A stretch of 64,000 nucleotides of DNA from NCBI GenBank assembly GCA_036023115.1, contig JAYKKT010000088.1, forward strand, positions 3,921,001-3,985,000, given 5' to 3'. Under the pieces are notes generated by a model, which did not search any database, was not told the DNA's origin, and was given only the letters and a program-made list of their open reading frames with translations. The position numbers and the translations under genes were made by a program. This DNA is from Brasenia schreberi. Its lineage: Eukaryota; Streptophyta; Magnoliopsida; Nymphaeales; Cabombaceae. Within the stretch, counting starts at the first letter, position 1, and the number at the start of each line of letters is the position of its first letter. This document shows positions 25,898 through 38,430 of the stretch, one piece after another.

Positions 25898-26225
25898 TGT
25901 TAAGGAAAGTAGTCTTGGTATGTAATGAGAGTCAAGTCATGTAAATAAGTCCTGTCTTATGTTAGTTTGTCATTTTGAGTCTTATGTCTTCTTAGAAATA
26001 GTTAATTCTAAGTAGGGGTAGATTAGGAAATTAAGTTAGAAGAGGGTATTAATATGTGATTAGGGTTAGAGAGTAAGAATAAGCAAGAGAGGGTGACGGC
26101 TGCTAGGGTGAAGCCGATTTTGGGCTTAAGGCAGATTGGAGGAATGCCTCCAATCAACCATTCATTGTAAGTTCCTTTTGTTATGTCTATTGGAATGTTA
26201 TTGAAATATTTTACCATTCACAACA
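25898..26225 (+). repeat. Right LTR of Copia 2
   Basis: 328 bp with the same ends as the left LTR, followed by the target duplication GTTAC. Confidence 0.95.
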
Positions 26226-26385
26226 GTTACATACTTTTATACTGAAACTGCTTTACCTGAATTTCTTTTTCAGAAAAGATCTATCTGGTACTTATACTAT
26301 GGGGCATTTTTTGAAGATGTAGCCCTGCTTCAGGTATAGACCATAACTGCAAATACTGTTTTTTTAGTTGTATCTCTATGTAATG

Positions 26386-28275
26386 CAACAACAACTAATC
26401 CTTTTCCCATATTAGTTTGGGTTAACTACATGGATTTGTTGTTTTCATAAAGCTCAATCATGTGCCATGCTAACAATTAACTCAACATAATTTAAATCAT
26501 TCTTTATTATTTCCTCCATAACTTTTGTGATTTTTTTCTTCCTCTTTAACAATTTCACAAACTTATTTTTCATATGTTTTTATTGGAGCTTCCTTTGGTC
26601 ATCTTTCTACATGACCAAACTATCTTAAATGATTTTCTATCATTTTATCATCTATTGGTACCACTCCCAATTTATTTCTAGCAACCTCGTTACGGATCCG
26701 GTCTTTCCTTATGTGACCACTCAGCCATCTCAACATCTTCATTTCTACCATGAACATCTTTTATACATGTTGATGATTAACTACCCAATACTCATAACCA
26801 TAAAATATAGATGGTCTAGTTACTGCTTTATAATATTTGTCTTTCAACTTTAATGGTATATTCTTATCACATAGAATACTTAATGTACCTTTCCATTTTA
26901 ACCAACTTGCATTAATTCTATACGTAAATATCATCAACTTTTCTATCACTCTGAAAAACTAACTTTAGATATTTAAAACTTTCCTACGAGAGATGTAATG
27001 TATGCCAATCTTAATTTATATATCCTTAAAGTTACCAAATGATCAAACTTGCATTCTCCATATTTTATCTTTATTTTATTAAGTCAAAAGCCTTTACCTT
27101 CTATTGTTTCTCTCTATAGTTTCAATTTTCTATTAACTTTTTCCTTAAGGTCATCTACTAACACAATGTCACCTGCAAATAACATACACTAAGGTATTTC
27201 ATCTTGAATATGTTTTGTTAACTTATCAATGACCAATATAAATAAATATGGACTTAAAGTTGATCCTTGATGTAATCTAACACTCTATAATACGTATCAA
27301 TAGGTGAATAACCTCAATAGTAGATCTTTGTGGCATAAATTCAAACTGATTCTCTATTGTACTCGACACTTATTTCAATATATGTTCAATAATTCTTTCT
27401 TATAATTTCATAGTATGATTAATCAACTTGATACCTCGATAATTCACATAATTTTAAATGTCTCCTTTGTTCTTGTATATTTGTATAAGTGTATTTTGTT
27501 CTCCATTTTTTCAAGAATCTTTTGATTATTTCATATTTCATTAAATTGTCTCATAAGTCAAGTGATCCCGTCTATCCTAGGATTTTTCATACTTCGATAG
27601 GAATATTATATGATCCTATAGATTTAACAACCTTTATATGTTTAAGAGCTTGTTTTATTTCATTCATTTGAATACGTTTATAGAAATTACGGTTTATAAA
27701 CTCTTTTAATTTGGTTAGTTGTCCTAGGCTACCACTAGTACTTATATTTTTGTTAAAAAACTTATGAAAATAATTTTTCATCTATTTTTTATATCATCAC
27801 TTTCCACTGGAATCTTTTCATCTTCAACTTTGATGCATCTAACAAAAGTAAGATCATTAGTTTTTTATCTCTATCCTTAACTATCCTAAAAATATTTCTT
27901 TATATTCTTTTGAGTTAAACCTTTTATATAAATCCTCTCAAAATTTGACTTTTGCTTTAGTTATGGTCTTTTTCACTTTTTTCTTTGCTTTCTTATAAGC
28001 CTTCCAAGTTTCACTTGCATTTTGTAACATGCTTTCTTTTCTTTAATTTTATCTTATACCATGTCACTCCACTACCAAACTTCCTTTTGTGTCAGTACAA
28101 CTCTCTTAGATTCACCTAACAAATCTTTTGTTACTTTCCTCATATACATAATCATATTATTATACATATCATAAGGTATACCTATGCAATTCTAAGCAAT
28201 TTCTTAAAGAATTTTCTGTTCAAATATATCTTCTTTCTCATTTTTGAGATTCTACCATTTAGTCATAATATTTCT
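26386..28275 (-). mobile_element. RTE-type LINE copy 1, 3' part (host of nested LINE copy 2)
   Basis: On the minus strand its 3' end is a short GTTGTTG tail at 26386-26395, as in plant RTE-clade LINEs. The sequence then parallels the better copy at 58-61 kb through the C-terminal domain and reverse transcriptase. Stops and indels are frequent, so it is old. At 28275 it is interrupted by LINE copy 2 and continues at 30924. Confidence 0.8.
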
Positions 28276-30923
28276 ACAACAACAACAACAACTAAGCCTT
28301 TTCCCATGCTAGACGGGGTCGACTACATGAATTCTTTGTTTTCACAGATCCCTATCATGTACCATGTTAGCAGTTAACTCACAACAAGCTAGATCATTCT
28401 TTATTGTTTCTTTCCAACAATTTTGTTGTCATCCTATACCTCTTTTAATACTTTCCAAATTTAGTTTTTCATACCTTCTTAGAAGATCTTCTTTTGATCT
28501 TCTTTCTATATGTCCAAACCATCTTAAACGATATTCTCTCATTTTATCCTCTATTGGTGTCACTCCTAATTTGTTTCTAATAACCTCATTATGTATACAA
28601 TTTTTTCTTGTATGACCACTCATCCTTCTCAACATCTTCATTTCTGTCACAGACATCTTTTGTACATGTTGATAATTAACTACCCAACACTCACAACCAT
28701 AAAACATGGCAGGCCTAATTGCTGCTCTATAATATTTACCTTTTAACTTTAATGATATCTTCTTATCACAAAGAATACTTCATGCGCCTCTCCATTTTAA
28801 CCAACCAGCATTAATTCTATGTGTAACATCTCCATCACTCTGAAAATTGATCCTAAGTATTTAAAACTTTTCTTTTGGGGGATGCAATGTGTGCCAATTT
28901 TAATTTCTATGTCCTCTGAAGTAACCAAATGATCAAACTTATATTCCATATATTCTATCTTTGTTCTACTAAGTCAAAGGCCTTTGCTTTCTAATGTTTC
29001 TCTCCATAGTTCCAATTTTCTATTAACTTTTTCCTTAGACACTTCCACTAACACAATGTCATCTGCAAATAACATACACCAAGGTACTTTATCTTGAATA
29101 TGTTTTGTTAACTCATCCATCACCATTATAAATAAGTATAGACTTAAAGTTGATCCTTGATGTAACCCAATATTAACTTCAAACCAGTCTGGTCCTCCAT
29201 TCCTCGGGCATCTTTGGTTTCTCCATATTTCATTAAATAGTCTTGTGAGCCAAGTGATTCATATTTCTCCTAGTATTTTCTAAACTTCTACAAGAATATT
29301 GTCTGGTCCTACCGATTTACCACACTTCATATGTTTAAGAGCCTATTTGACTTCATTTTTTTGAATACGTCGGTAGAAATTGTGGTTTATATACTTTTCT
29401 TATTTGACTAACTCTCCTAAGCTAATACTAATATCTTTATTTTCATTAAAAAGTTATAAAAATAATTTTTTCATCTATTTCTTATATTATCATTTGCTAG
29501 TATAATTTTTTCATCCTCGTCCTTGATGCATCTAACATAATTAAGATCTTTAGTTTTCTTATCTCTAGCCCTAGCTATCCTAAAACTATCTCTTTCACCC
29601 TCTTTTGAGTTGAGTTTTTTATATAAATCCTCCCAAATTTTAGCTTTTGCTTCACTCACGGCCTTTTTCGCTTACTTCTTTGCTTTCTTATAAGCCTCTA
29701 AAGTTTTACTAGTTTTCTTAGTATAATGTAATTTGTAATATGCCCTCTTTGCCTTGATTTTATTTTGCACTACGTCACTCCACCACTAAGGTTCTTTTTG
29801 TGCTGGTACACCTCCCTTAGATACACCTAACACATCTTTCATCACTTTCCTAATATGTATAGCCATATTGTTCCACATATCACAAGGTGTACCAACATAA
29901 TTCCAAACATCTCCTTGAAAGACTTTATGTTTAAATATATCTTCTTTCTCGTTTTTGAGGTTCCACCATTTAGTCTGAATAGCTCGATGCACTCTTTTCT
30001 TCTTTATCCATTTTTTTTATTTGTAAATCCATAACTAAAAGTCGATGTTGGGTGGTTAAGCTTTCTCCTAGAATTACCTTGCAATCTTTACAACACGCTC
30101 TATCTTTTTTTCTACAAATAAAATAATCAATTTGTGTTTGTGATAAGCCACTCTTATAAGTAATTAAATGTTCATCTCATTTTTTTGAAGATTGTATTGA
30201 CTATAAAGAGATCAAATGCCATAGCAAAATTTAAAATCTCCCTACCTTCTTCATTTATATTCCCAAAACCAAAGTTTTCATGAATACCTTGATATCCTAA
30301 TGCCTCTTTACCGGCATGTCCATTTAAGTCTCCTCCTAAACAAATCTTTTCCTTTTGTGGAATCTTTTGAATCACCTTATCTAACTCTTCCCAAAAAGCT
30401 GTCTTTATACTATCTTCTAGTCCTACTTGGGGTGCGTAAGCACAAACTATATTCAAAACCTCTGCTCACAACACTAATTTACGTCATGATTCATTCACCA
30501 TATCGTTGTATGTCTACTACACTATCCTTTAAATCTTTATTTATGATAATTCCAACTCCATTTCGAGCCTTTTCTTTACCTGAGTAGCATAATTTAAAAC
30601 TTGTATCCTCTATCTCTTTTGCTTTTTCTCCAACCCATTTTGTGTCTTGTAAATATAGAATATAAATCTTTTTCTAAATAATAGTATATACCACCTTCAT
30701 TAGCTTATCGGATAATGTTTCGATATTCCAAGAACCAATACGAATCTTATTATCTATGACTAGCTTTTTTACCTCCTACATCCGTCTATATTCAAAATGC
30801 GAAGACCCTCTCTGAAAATTATTCACTACATTTGGGCGGCAATGTAGCGGGACTAACTTCTTTACCCACACCTGTCCATGATGTGAACCCTCTCTGCAAT
30901 TGATTCACTACATTCGAGAGAAA
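28276..30923 (-). mobile_element. RTE-type LINE copy 2, inserted into copy 1
   Basis: It starts on the left with a TTG-type tail (CAACAACAACAAC at 28276-28288) and ends on the right in endonuclease-upstream sequence. Flanking 14-bp repeats, GTCATAATAT(T/C)TCT at 28262-28275 and 30924-30937, are the target duplication. Recognisable minus-strand protein parts are the endonuclease (CLGGDLNGHAG near 30.3 kb), the linker (MHRAIQTKWWNLKNEKEDIF at 29.95 kb) and the C-terminal domain with RLRWFGHIERRSKEDL (28.5 kb). Compared with copy 4 it lacks several hundred bases of reverse transcriptase near 29180. It is also 5'-truncated by roughly 170-200 bp. It cannot be active. Confidence 0.85.
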
Positions 30924-31125
30924 ATGTCATAATATCTCTATGGACTATTTTCTTTTGTTTCCATTTTTTTACTACAAAATCCATTACTAAAAGTTGATGT
31001 TGAATAGTTAAGCACTCCTAAAATTATCTTACAATCTTTACAAGATGATCTATCTTTTCTCCTACAAACAAAATATTCAATTTGTATTTGTGATGAGTCA
31101 CTCTTATAGGTAATTAAATGTTCAT
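30924..31125 (-). mobile_element. RTE-type LINE copy 1, 5' part
   Basis: This continues the endonuclease-linker sequence of copy 1 from the point where it stops at 28275, with matches to 59980-60140 (for example ACAAACAAAATA and TAATTAAATGTTCATCT). It ends near 31125, so copy 1 is 5'-truncated. I could not find its target duplication. Confidence 0.7.
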
Positions 31126-31375
31126 CTATTAGACCGTATAAGTATAATATATTAGTTTCTTTTATTTTTGTACTTAAACATAACTTGGTGTTAGAATAAA
31201 TTGGTGATATTTATGTTTTTATTTTTTAATTTAACAATTCAATATGTATATACCACATGATATTTATTATTCATCTTCTTAGAATTTGTTTATTTAGTTT
31301 GATTCATATTTATGAGTGTGGTGATTATCTATTTCTTAATATTCCTTAGAAATCAAAGAATCTATTATATATAAA

Positions 31376-31376
31376 C

Positions 31377-31402
<26 letters not shown>
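31376..31402. repeat. (AT)n microsatellite
   Basis: At least 22 bp of uninterrupted AT dinucleotides inside an AT-rich stretch. Confidence 0.9.
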
Positions 31403-31410
<8 letters not shown>

Positions 31411-32022
31411 TAGTTTTTAATCTTAAATGATAGTATATCACTAAATCTACTATATCCCTGCTAATTTTATATTTGAGTTAAGCACTAACAGCTCGCTAAC
31501 TGCTATTGACGGTATTATATTGGTGCATCATGAAGCATTATGAATTTTTGTATGTTTAGAACAACGATGAAGTACATAAACAAGTGTGAGTTATATGTCC
31601 ATGTTTTCAAATATAAGGGCATGAATATATTAAAATAAAGACTTAAAAATCAATACATACTTGTTTTAAGCAATTTGTTATTTGATTGATTGATTCAAAA
31701 TATATGGCAAAGAAGCATAGGTAGGTAGGTTCCATGATGAAATTGATGAGAAGAAAGCTCCTTAGCAATGTGTCCTACCTCCAATGCTACATAACAAAGA
31801 AGAGAGTATTTAAGCATTTAGAAGCAATATATTCATATAAGGGATTACTTCTTAATGATACAAACTATAATAAACCCAAGTAGTTGGGTAAGGTTGGTAC
31901 AAAGCATGAGTGAAATTGATGTGCATGCACAATATATGCCTACTAGGATGGTTTCAATGTATAAGTATATGTGTGTGATATGCAGTTTCAAAACAAGGAT
32001 ATTTATCTAAGATTTGGCCTTT

Positions 32023-32216
32023 TGTGGGATTAGATGGATGTAGGCATGTTTGGAGGCCAACTGCAATGTGAAGTTGTCAAGGATGACAATGACAATATCT
32101 TTCCATTAGTGACGGTTGTTGTTAATATAGAGTGTAAGAAATCTTGAAAATGGTTCTTTGAACAACTATTTCTCAACTTTAAACATCTAGAGGCTACAAA
32201 ATGAGTGTTTATGTCT
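32023..32216 (+). pseudogene. MULE (Mutator-like) transposase fragment
   Basis: Two adjoining frames read LDGC, then GGQLQCEVVKDDNDNIFPL, then VVNIECKKS, a stop, and KWFFEQLF. This is the pattern of the MULE catalytic region (DGC, then G-G-L, D-N-N-FP-A-VE, then SW-WFL). There is one frameshift near 32050 and one TGA (TCTTGA near 32144). No complete transposase or terminal inverted repeats were recognised. Low-quality coding-like sequence continues to about 32450. Confidence 0.55.
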
Positions 32217-34477
32217 TATAAGCAAAAGGTAATTGAAGTCATTCTGTTCTTTACTTTCGTTGGACTTGTGTGGTTGTTTTTGTTGTATGTATTTGCTAAT
32301 TATTTACTTTCAATGTCAGTTTACAATGTTGGTTCACTTTTGCATGCATCTAATGTAATGTTTTTTCAATAGGACTCGAGGCAAGCATCTAGATCATCCC
32401 AACCTAGGTAGGCATCCACATCATCCCAATCTACCCAACCATTCCGATCATCATAGGACTTGAGAGGAAGAGGTTGTTAGGTAATTTTTATCTATATAAT
32501 GCCATTAGATGAGCAAGTATTAATCCAACTTTTGTTTACTTTTAACTAGGACAACATCCAATGTCTTCAAAGAAAAAGGCTGGCTAGCAAGAAGCGGACA
32601 TTGACTTGGTGGTAGTCATTTAAGTGGTATTACAAAAGAAAGGCTTCGTTGGAGGTTTTCGATTTGATACTTTATGTCATTGAACCAGTTAAAGTTGGGG
32701 TGGTTTGGTGGAGGTTGTTGATCAAAAGAGCTTGTACTTATTGTTATTTTGTAGTGAAAGAAACAAACATATAATGTATATATGACATTTATTAGCTCAT
32801 GATGTGTTATGTATATATGATATTTCTATAATGAATATCTTATACCCATTGTTGATGGATATGTTATTGATTTACCTATGGTTGAAATCGATGGACGTGC
32901 TGTTGATGTTGGGATTTTATTGTTATTGAGAAACATGTTATTGATGTTGTTGATGATGTCTCTCACACACACATATGTATATATGGATTCTCTTGTTATT
33001 GATGGTTAGGTTATTGATGTTTCTAAGCTTAACACATTTGTAACATGGGGTTATTGATGAACATATTAGTGATGTATGTAATGAATATTGGTTGTAATTC
33101 TCTTGTGAATCATTAGGTGAGGTGTTTCTTTCTCTTCCAACGTTTATCTCTTCCATAAGGTTTGCTAGAATTATTATCACAATATTGATAGAATGAATAT
33201 TTTGTAATACATGATTGATGGAATTGATGTATGATTTTTTAATTGATTTGTTTATTATTGAAATTGATGTATCACAATTGATGGATAGGTCCTTGAATCG
33301 GATCCATAGGGATGAAATTGATCAAATTCTTAAACCGTAAGAATCAAACCACAAGAACTAAATTAATACTGACAACTTATACATATGACATTGGTTGTGG
33401 TAGAATTTTCATAAACAATATAATGTAGATGACACTAGAAAAAGCATCTTCCATCCATATTAACCATCTTAATTAAATACCTAAACTTCAAGGAATAAGT
33501 TGACTTTGTAAACTTAAGGGATCATATCGATAAACTTTATTTAATGGTAGTTATCTGTGGCTACATCTTGTTGGGTTTAAATGAACATCATACCTGACTA
33601 ACTATAGATTGTGCGTGTAATATAGAATAAAATATCAAAATTTTATGTTCAAAAAAGAATTTCTCTTTCATACAAAAATTCGTTCATACACAAAAAGGCA
33701 ATTGATTTCCATCCTCCTAGTGTCACAAAACAAGTATTCCTATCTAGGGTTAACTGGAGACCACCATCTTGCAAATAAATACATAGTAGCAAATCCCTCT
33801 TAGTACTCAAAGAAGCAACTACAAATGGAATCAATAAAAGTTTAGTCTAAAACTTATAATGGCCTAATAAAAATTTCTTACCCAACACTAAATTAATGAC
33901 TAAAATAATTCCAAATTTAATAGAAGGCAATACAAATTAGGGTCACCTTAACAATATGATTAGTTCATGAGTAGAACCACCTAAATAATGTTAAGTAGAA
34001 CTTCTTACATTCTCGAATGAAAGTTGAGCAACCACTTCCTACATTTTGAATTTTTTAATATTTTTTAACATTTCATGTGGTACTTCTAATATCTTTTTTG
34101 AAATCTTCAATCATGTGTTGAATGAAAATTCTTTTTCAATCTTTGTGTTTCATGTAAGCTTTGTTATCTCTTCACAAGCCAACTCCAACTCATTTTTCAT
34201 AATTTAAAGAAGATACATATTCTCTTTTATGACACCATTTAATATATGTTACACATATATGTAAATAAAGTAACAACAACAAATTATCCAGTTAAGACAA
34301 TAATAAAACATTTTGTTTTGGTAATTCTTAGTCCATGTTATGAAGCCTGCATTTTATAGGTTGTCAATATTTACAAAACATCTTCAAGCTCAAGTCATAT
34401 AATTTATATTGACAATACTTTCATATAGTATTAAATATTATATTATAAAAGAAGAAGCTCAACCTTTAAATTTTCAA
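32217..34477. other. AT-rich sequence with no recognised gene
   Basis: Mostly short open frames. The part at 32840-33070 contains many diverged copies of TTATTGATG. Nothing else was identified. Confidence 0.5.
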
Positions 34478-36627
34478 GCAACAACAACAACTAATCTTTT
34501 TCCTATACTAGATGAGGTTGACTACATGTATTCTTTGTTTTCATCGAATCCTATCTTGTGTCATATTGACAATTAACTCAACATGAGGTAGATCATTATT
34601 TATTTTTTCTTTTTAACACTTTTGTGGTCTTCCTCTTCCTCTTTTAACATTTCATAATCTAATTTTTCATACCTTTTTATTGGATTTTCCTTTGGTCATC
34701 CTTCTACATATCCTAACCATCTTAAATGATTTTCTCTCATTTTATCCTCTATTGGTGCTACTCTTAATTTGTTTCTAATAATCTCATTATATATATATAT
34801 TTTTCTTATATTACCACTCATTCATCTCAATATCTTCATTTTTGCCATGGATATGTTTTGTACATGTTGATAATTAACTGCACAACATTCAGAGCCATAA
34901 AATATAGTAGGTCTAATTGTTGCTATGTAATGTTTACCTTTCAACTTTAATAATATCTTCTTGTCATATAAAATATGTGATGCCTCTCTCTATTTTAACC
35001 AAGACATGCAATGTATGTCAATCTTAATTTTTATATCCTCCAAAGTACCAAATGATCAAACTGATATTCCATATATTTTATCTTTGTTGTATTAAGTTGG
35101 AAGCAAGCCTTTACTTTCTAATATTTTTCTCAATAATTTCAATTTCTTATTAACTTTTTCCTTAGACTCATCTACTAATATAATATCATCTACGAATAAT
35201 ATACACCAAGGTATTTCATCTTGAATAGGTTTTGTTAACTCATCAAGAACTAATATAAATAAATATATACTTAAAATTATCTCTTATGTAACCTAATATT
35301 AACTTAAAAGAAGTTTGTCATTCCTTCATTAGTCATCACATATGTTTTTACACCATCATATATGTCTTTTATAAGATTTATATATGTCAATGGGATACCT
35401 CTCTTTTCTAAGGTTCTCTAAAGAACATCTCTTAGCACCCTATCATCAGTTTTTTATACATCAATAAATATCATGTGAAAGTTTTTCTTCTTCGCTCTAA
35501 AATATTTCGTAAGACGTCTCAATAGGCAAATTCCTTCAATGTCTAACATGAATCCAAATTGGTTCTCTATTGTATTTGATACTTATCTTAACCTATATTA
35601 AGTAATTCTTTTTCATAATTTCATAGTATGACTCAATAACTTGATATCTTCATAATTCACACAATTTTGAATGTCTCTCTTGTTCTTGTATATGGGTATG
35701 AGTGTATTCACTTTCCATTCCTTAAGCATCTTTTGGTTTTTCTATATTTTATTACATTATTTTGTAAGTGAAGTGATTCATGTCTCTCTTAAAAAATTTC
35801 ATACTTTTATAGGAATATTATATGGTTCAATAGATTTACCAATCTTCATATGTCTAAGAGCTTCTTTAACTTTATTATTTTGAATATATCGATAGAAATT
35901 TTAGTTTATATACTTTTCTGATTTGGTTAACTCTTCTAAACTAATACTAACAAATATGTTTTCGTTAAAAAACTTACAAAAATAATTTTTCATCTATTTT
36001 TATATCATCATTTGTCACTAGAATCTTCTCATCTTTATCTTTGATACATCTAACAAAAGTAAGATCCTTAATTTTCTTATATCTACCCTTAGCTATCATA
36101 AAATTATCTCTTTCACTTCTTTTGAGTTAAGCTTTTTTATAAATTCTTCCAAATTTTGTATTTTACTTCACTAATGGTATTTTTTACTTTTTTTTGTTTT
36201 CTTATAAGCCTCTCAAGTTTCACTAATCTTGTTAGCATAATACAATTTGTAACGTACCCTCTTTACCTTAATTTTATCTTGCATTACTTCACTCCATTGC
36301 CAAGCTTTCTTTGTGTCGATATGCTTCCCTTAAATTTACCTAATACATCTTTTTCTATTTTCATAATATGTTTAGTCATATTGTTCTACATTTACGTAAT
36401 TCTAAACATATCCTTGAAGAACTTTTTGTTTAAATATATCTTCTTTTTTACTTTTGATGTTTCACCATTTTGTGTGAATATCTCTATGCACCATTTTCCT
36501 TTGTTTCCACTTTTTTACCACAAAATGTATAACTAAAAGTCAATGTTAGTTAAGCTTTTTTTTTAGAATTATCTTACAATCTTTATAACACAATTTATCT
36601 TTTTTCTTACAAACAAAATAATCAATA
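34478..36627 (-). mobile_element. RTE-type LINE copy 3, old and 5'-truncated
   Basis: The left end is the reverse complement of a TTG-rich tail (CAACAACAACAAC at 34479), followed by the conserved 3' sequence of the family. It parallels copy 4 through C-terminal domain, reverse transcriptase and linker, and stops near 36627 within the endonuclease part. It is more diverged and AT-rich than the other copies. The start of the reverse transcriptase is deleted or decayed in places. Confidence 0.75.
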
Positions 36628-37606
36628 CTTACTAAAATGGACAAAATTTACACAAATGCCGATAATATCTATTCAATATTTTATATTTACAACAAAAAAA
36701 ATTGTCAAACCATAGAAAAAGAGAGAGTGCTTTAATAATAAAACTCTAATGCTAATGCAGTATACCAGTAATCATCTATAAAAATCCAACACTAAATAAG
36801 TTCAAATCATATTAAGAAAGATACAATTATAGAATACATAAAAAATCTCTTCAACGTTTCATATTTGCAACAAACGAAACAAAATATAAAGTACAAAAAT
36901 AGAATATTATATTTAATTTAAATTTTTGTGTTGACTATCTTAATAAAATGACAACGACAGAGATGTTTAAGTACATTTCAGTATGAATAACGTTTCAGCA
37001 TTTTATTTATAAAGAATAGAGACAAATGCCAGGACCCCCTTGTAGGATTTGAATGGTCGAGAACAGCACCTTGCTTGCTAAGTTTCTTATCGTTCATCAA
37101 AGACGATATGATGACTGGGTTTCAGGAACATATATTTTAAGAAGATCCTTATCATTTTTTACATTTTATATGTATAATGTACCCGTGGAAAAAAGAAAAG
37201 CTGAATGGGTACCTGCCCCATTGAGGTTCCAATCAGAGTCAGGTATAGGTATACTGGTCCCTGACCCGCTCGATTGCCACCCCTACTGGAAGCCTCGGAA
37301 AACTGTTAGGTTTCCAAACACACTCTTTCTGCCATCAAATGAAGGGTGATCGATGGGGAGACGAGATGGACGGCTTAGGATTTTGCGTATGCCTTGGAAG
37401 TATTTGAACATCGAGGCTCCTGATACTGTCCACCTTTTGCGTTTGTCTTCAATGGGTTCTTTCGGTGGGTATTGATAAGGAGGGGGGGGAAAGTATTGGG
37501 GAGGATTGGCCGCCGCTCGTCTTTATCCTCGTTGCCTTCTTCAATCTGTTCTCTCGTGTCTCCAATCCACTGGTTTGGGCGTCGAAGGTCGGGGCAATCG
37601 GCTAGG

Positions 37607-37637
<31 letters not shown>

Positions 37638-38430
37638 CTGCCTTTCCCTTCCTATTTTCGTCCTTAGGTTCTAGGTCAACATGGTGTCAGCTAACGGATT
37701 CAGATGCCTCGATCTTTTCTTACGTTTCTCACTGTTACGGTTTCCCTTTCAACAGAAAGTGCTTTTATTTATGTTCTCTCTCTCTCGTTTACTTTCTTGG
37801 AAATGGTGCTGGGGTATTGGGTGGTTGGTGATGTTGATGGTTTGGGGGTTTGGTTTGTGTGCATATGCAAACTGGAGGGCCGTATGGGGGATGGCGATGG
37901 TCGTATGAGGTTCGGCTTGTGTTCATCTGGAGTTGGGGAAGTGGGTACTTTTCCGTTAGTTCTGTCCTGCAGTTCATCTTTGTCATATCCATGGATTTAT
38001 TTTATAAAACTTGAAGCATTTAGCTCTGTTCTCCATTTCGTCTTTTGTCAAAGATTTACAAAATTTGAAGCAAAAAGGTAGTATTGATGATTATTAGAGA
38101 GAGTTTGAAGAGTTGATTCCGCAACTGCGGGGCGACTCGAGATAGTCTCTTCGGGAGCTATGTGGGGGGATTATAAGAAGAATTGATACTTGATGCTTTG
38201 AGTGTCAATGCTACTACTATAGAGCAAGCTTACAAGATTGTCAAAGTGAGCAAGCTTAAAAAGAGAGAGTGGTGACTGTTGAGGTCGTTGGCGACTCATG
38301 GCTGGTGGTTTTGGTTGGTCCATTCTGAATGCAGTTGGTGGCTGTTTTGTGGGGTCGTGGGTGTTGGTGGCGGAGGTGGATCTGTTGCTGGTTGTTATAA
38401 GAGGCATCGGTAAGAAGTACCCTTGCGAAG
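36628..38430. other. Intergenic sequence and likely promoter and 5' UTR of the CCHC gene
   Basis: 36628-37350 is AT-rich without recognised genes. From 37480 the sequence becomes GC-richer, with a CT tract at 37607-37633, typical of a plant 5' leader. A possible 5' UTR intron cannot be excluded: GT sites occur at 37780-37830 and several AG sites lie before 38431. Confidence 0.4.
37607..37633. repeat. (CT)n microsatellite in likely 5' leader of the CCHC gene
   Basis: About 13 CT units. CT tracts in 5' leaders are common in plants and may affect transcription; this one has not been tested. Confidence 0.8.

Larger units (their letters stand above)
21010..26225 (+). mobile_element. Copia retrotransposon 2, young and nearly intact
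   Basis: The LTRs, 21010-21337 and 25898-26225, are both 328 bp and differ at about six positions, all transitions. The 5-bp target duplication GTTAC (21005-21009 and 26226-26230) is perfect. The primer binding site TGGTATCAG follows the left LTR, and the purine tract GAGGGGGAG precedes the right one. The gag-pol frame is long but has one frameshift and three stops. It is inserted between two exon-like blocks of a pectin acetylesterase remnant. Confidence 0.95.
20811..26333 (+). pseudogene. Pectin acetylesterase remnant split by a Copia insertion
   Basis: Pectin acetylesterases remove acetyl groups from cell-wall pectin. The exon-like block at 20811-20936 follows a good acceptor (TTTTTCAG). 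It encodes ALLS, then [15 protein letters not shown] and [12 protein letters not shown], which match the nucleophile region of the family. The usual GCSAGG reads VFSIGA here: the serine is kept but the surrounding glycine pattern is altered. TGA follows directly. A 60-bp block at 26274-26333, with TTTTTCAG before and GTATAG after, encodes KRSIWYLYYGAFFEDVALLQ and may be the next exon; that assignment is weaker. Copia 2 lies between them. Upstream exons with the GGGWC motif were not found. I judge it a pseudogene; the family call for the first block is fairly secure. Confidence 0.55.

Noticed and set aside
31376..31402. AT-dinucleotide run as a possible origin or MITE end
   Set aside because: A plain microsatellite; no inverted repeats or duplications flank it.
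37472..38081. Several open frames upstream of the CCHC gene
   Set aside because: They include the CT tract and have no motif or splice support; they fit a 5' leader better than a protein.
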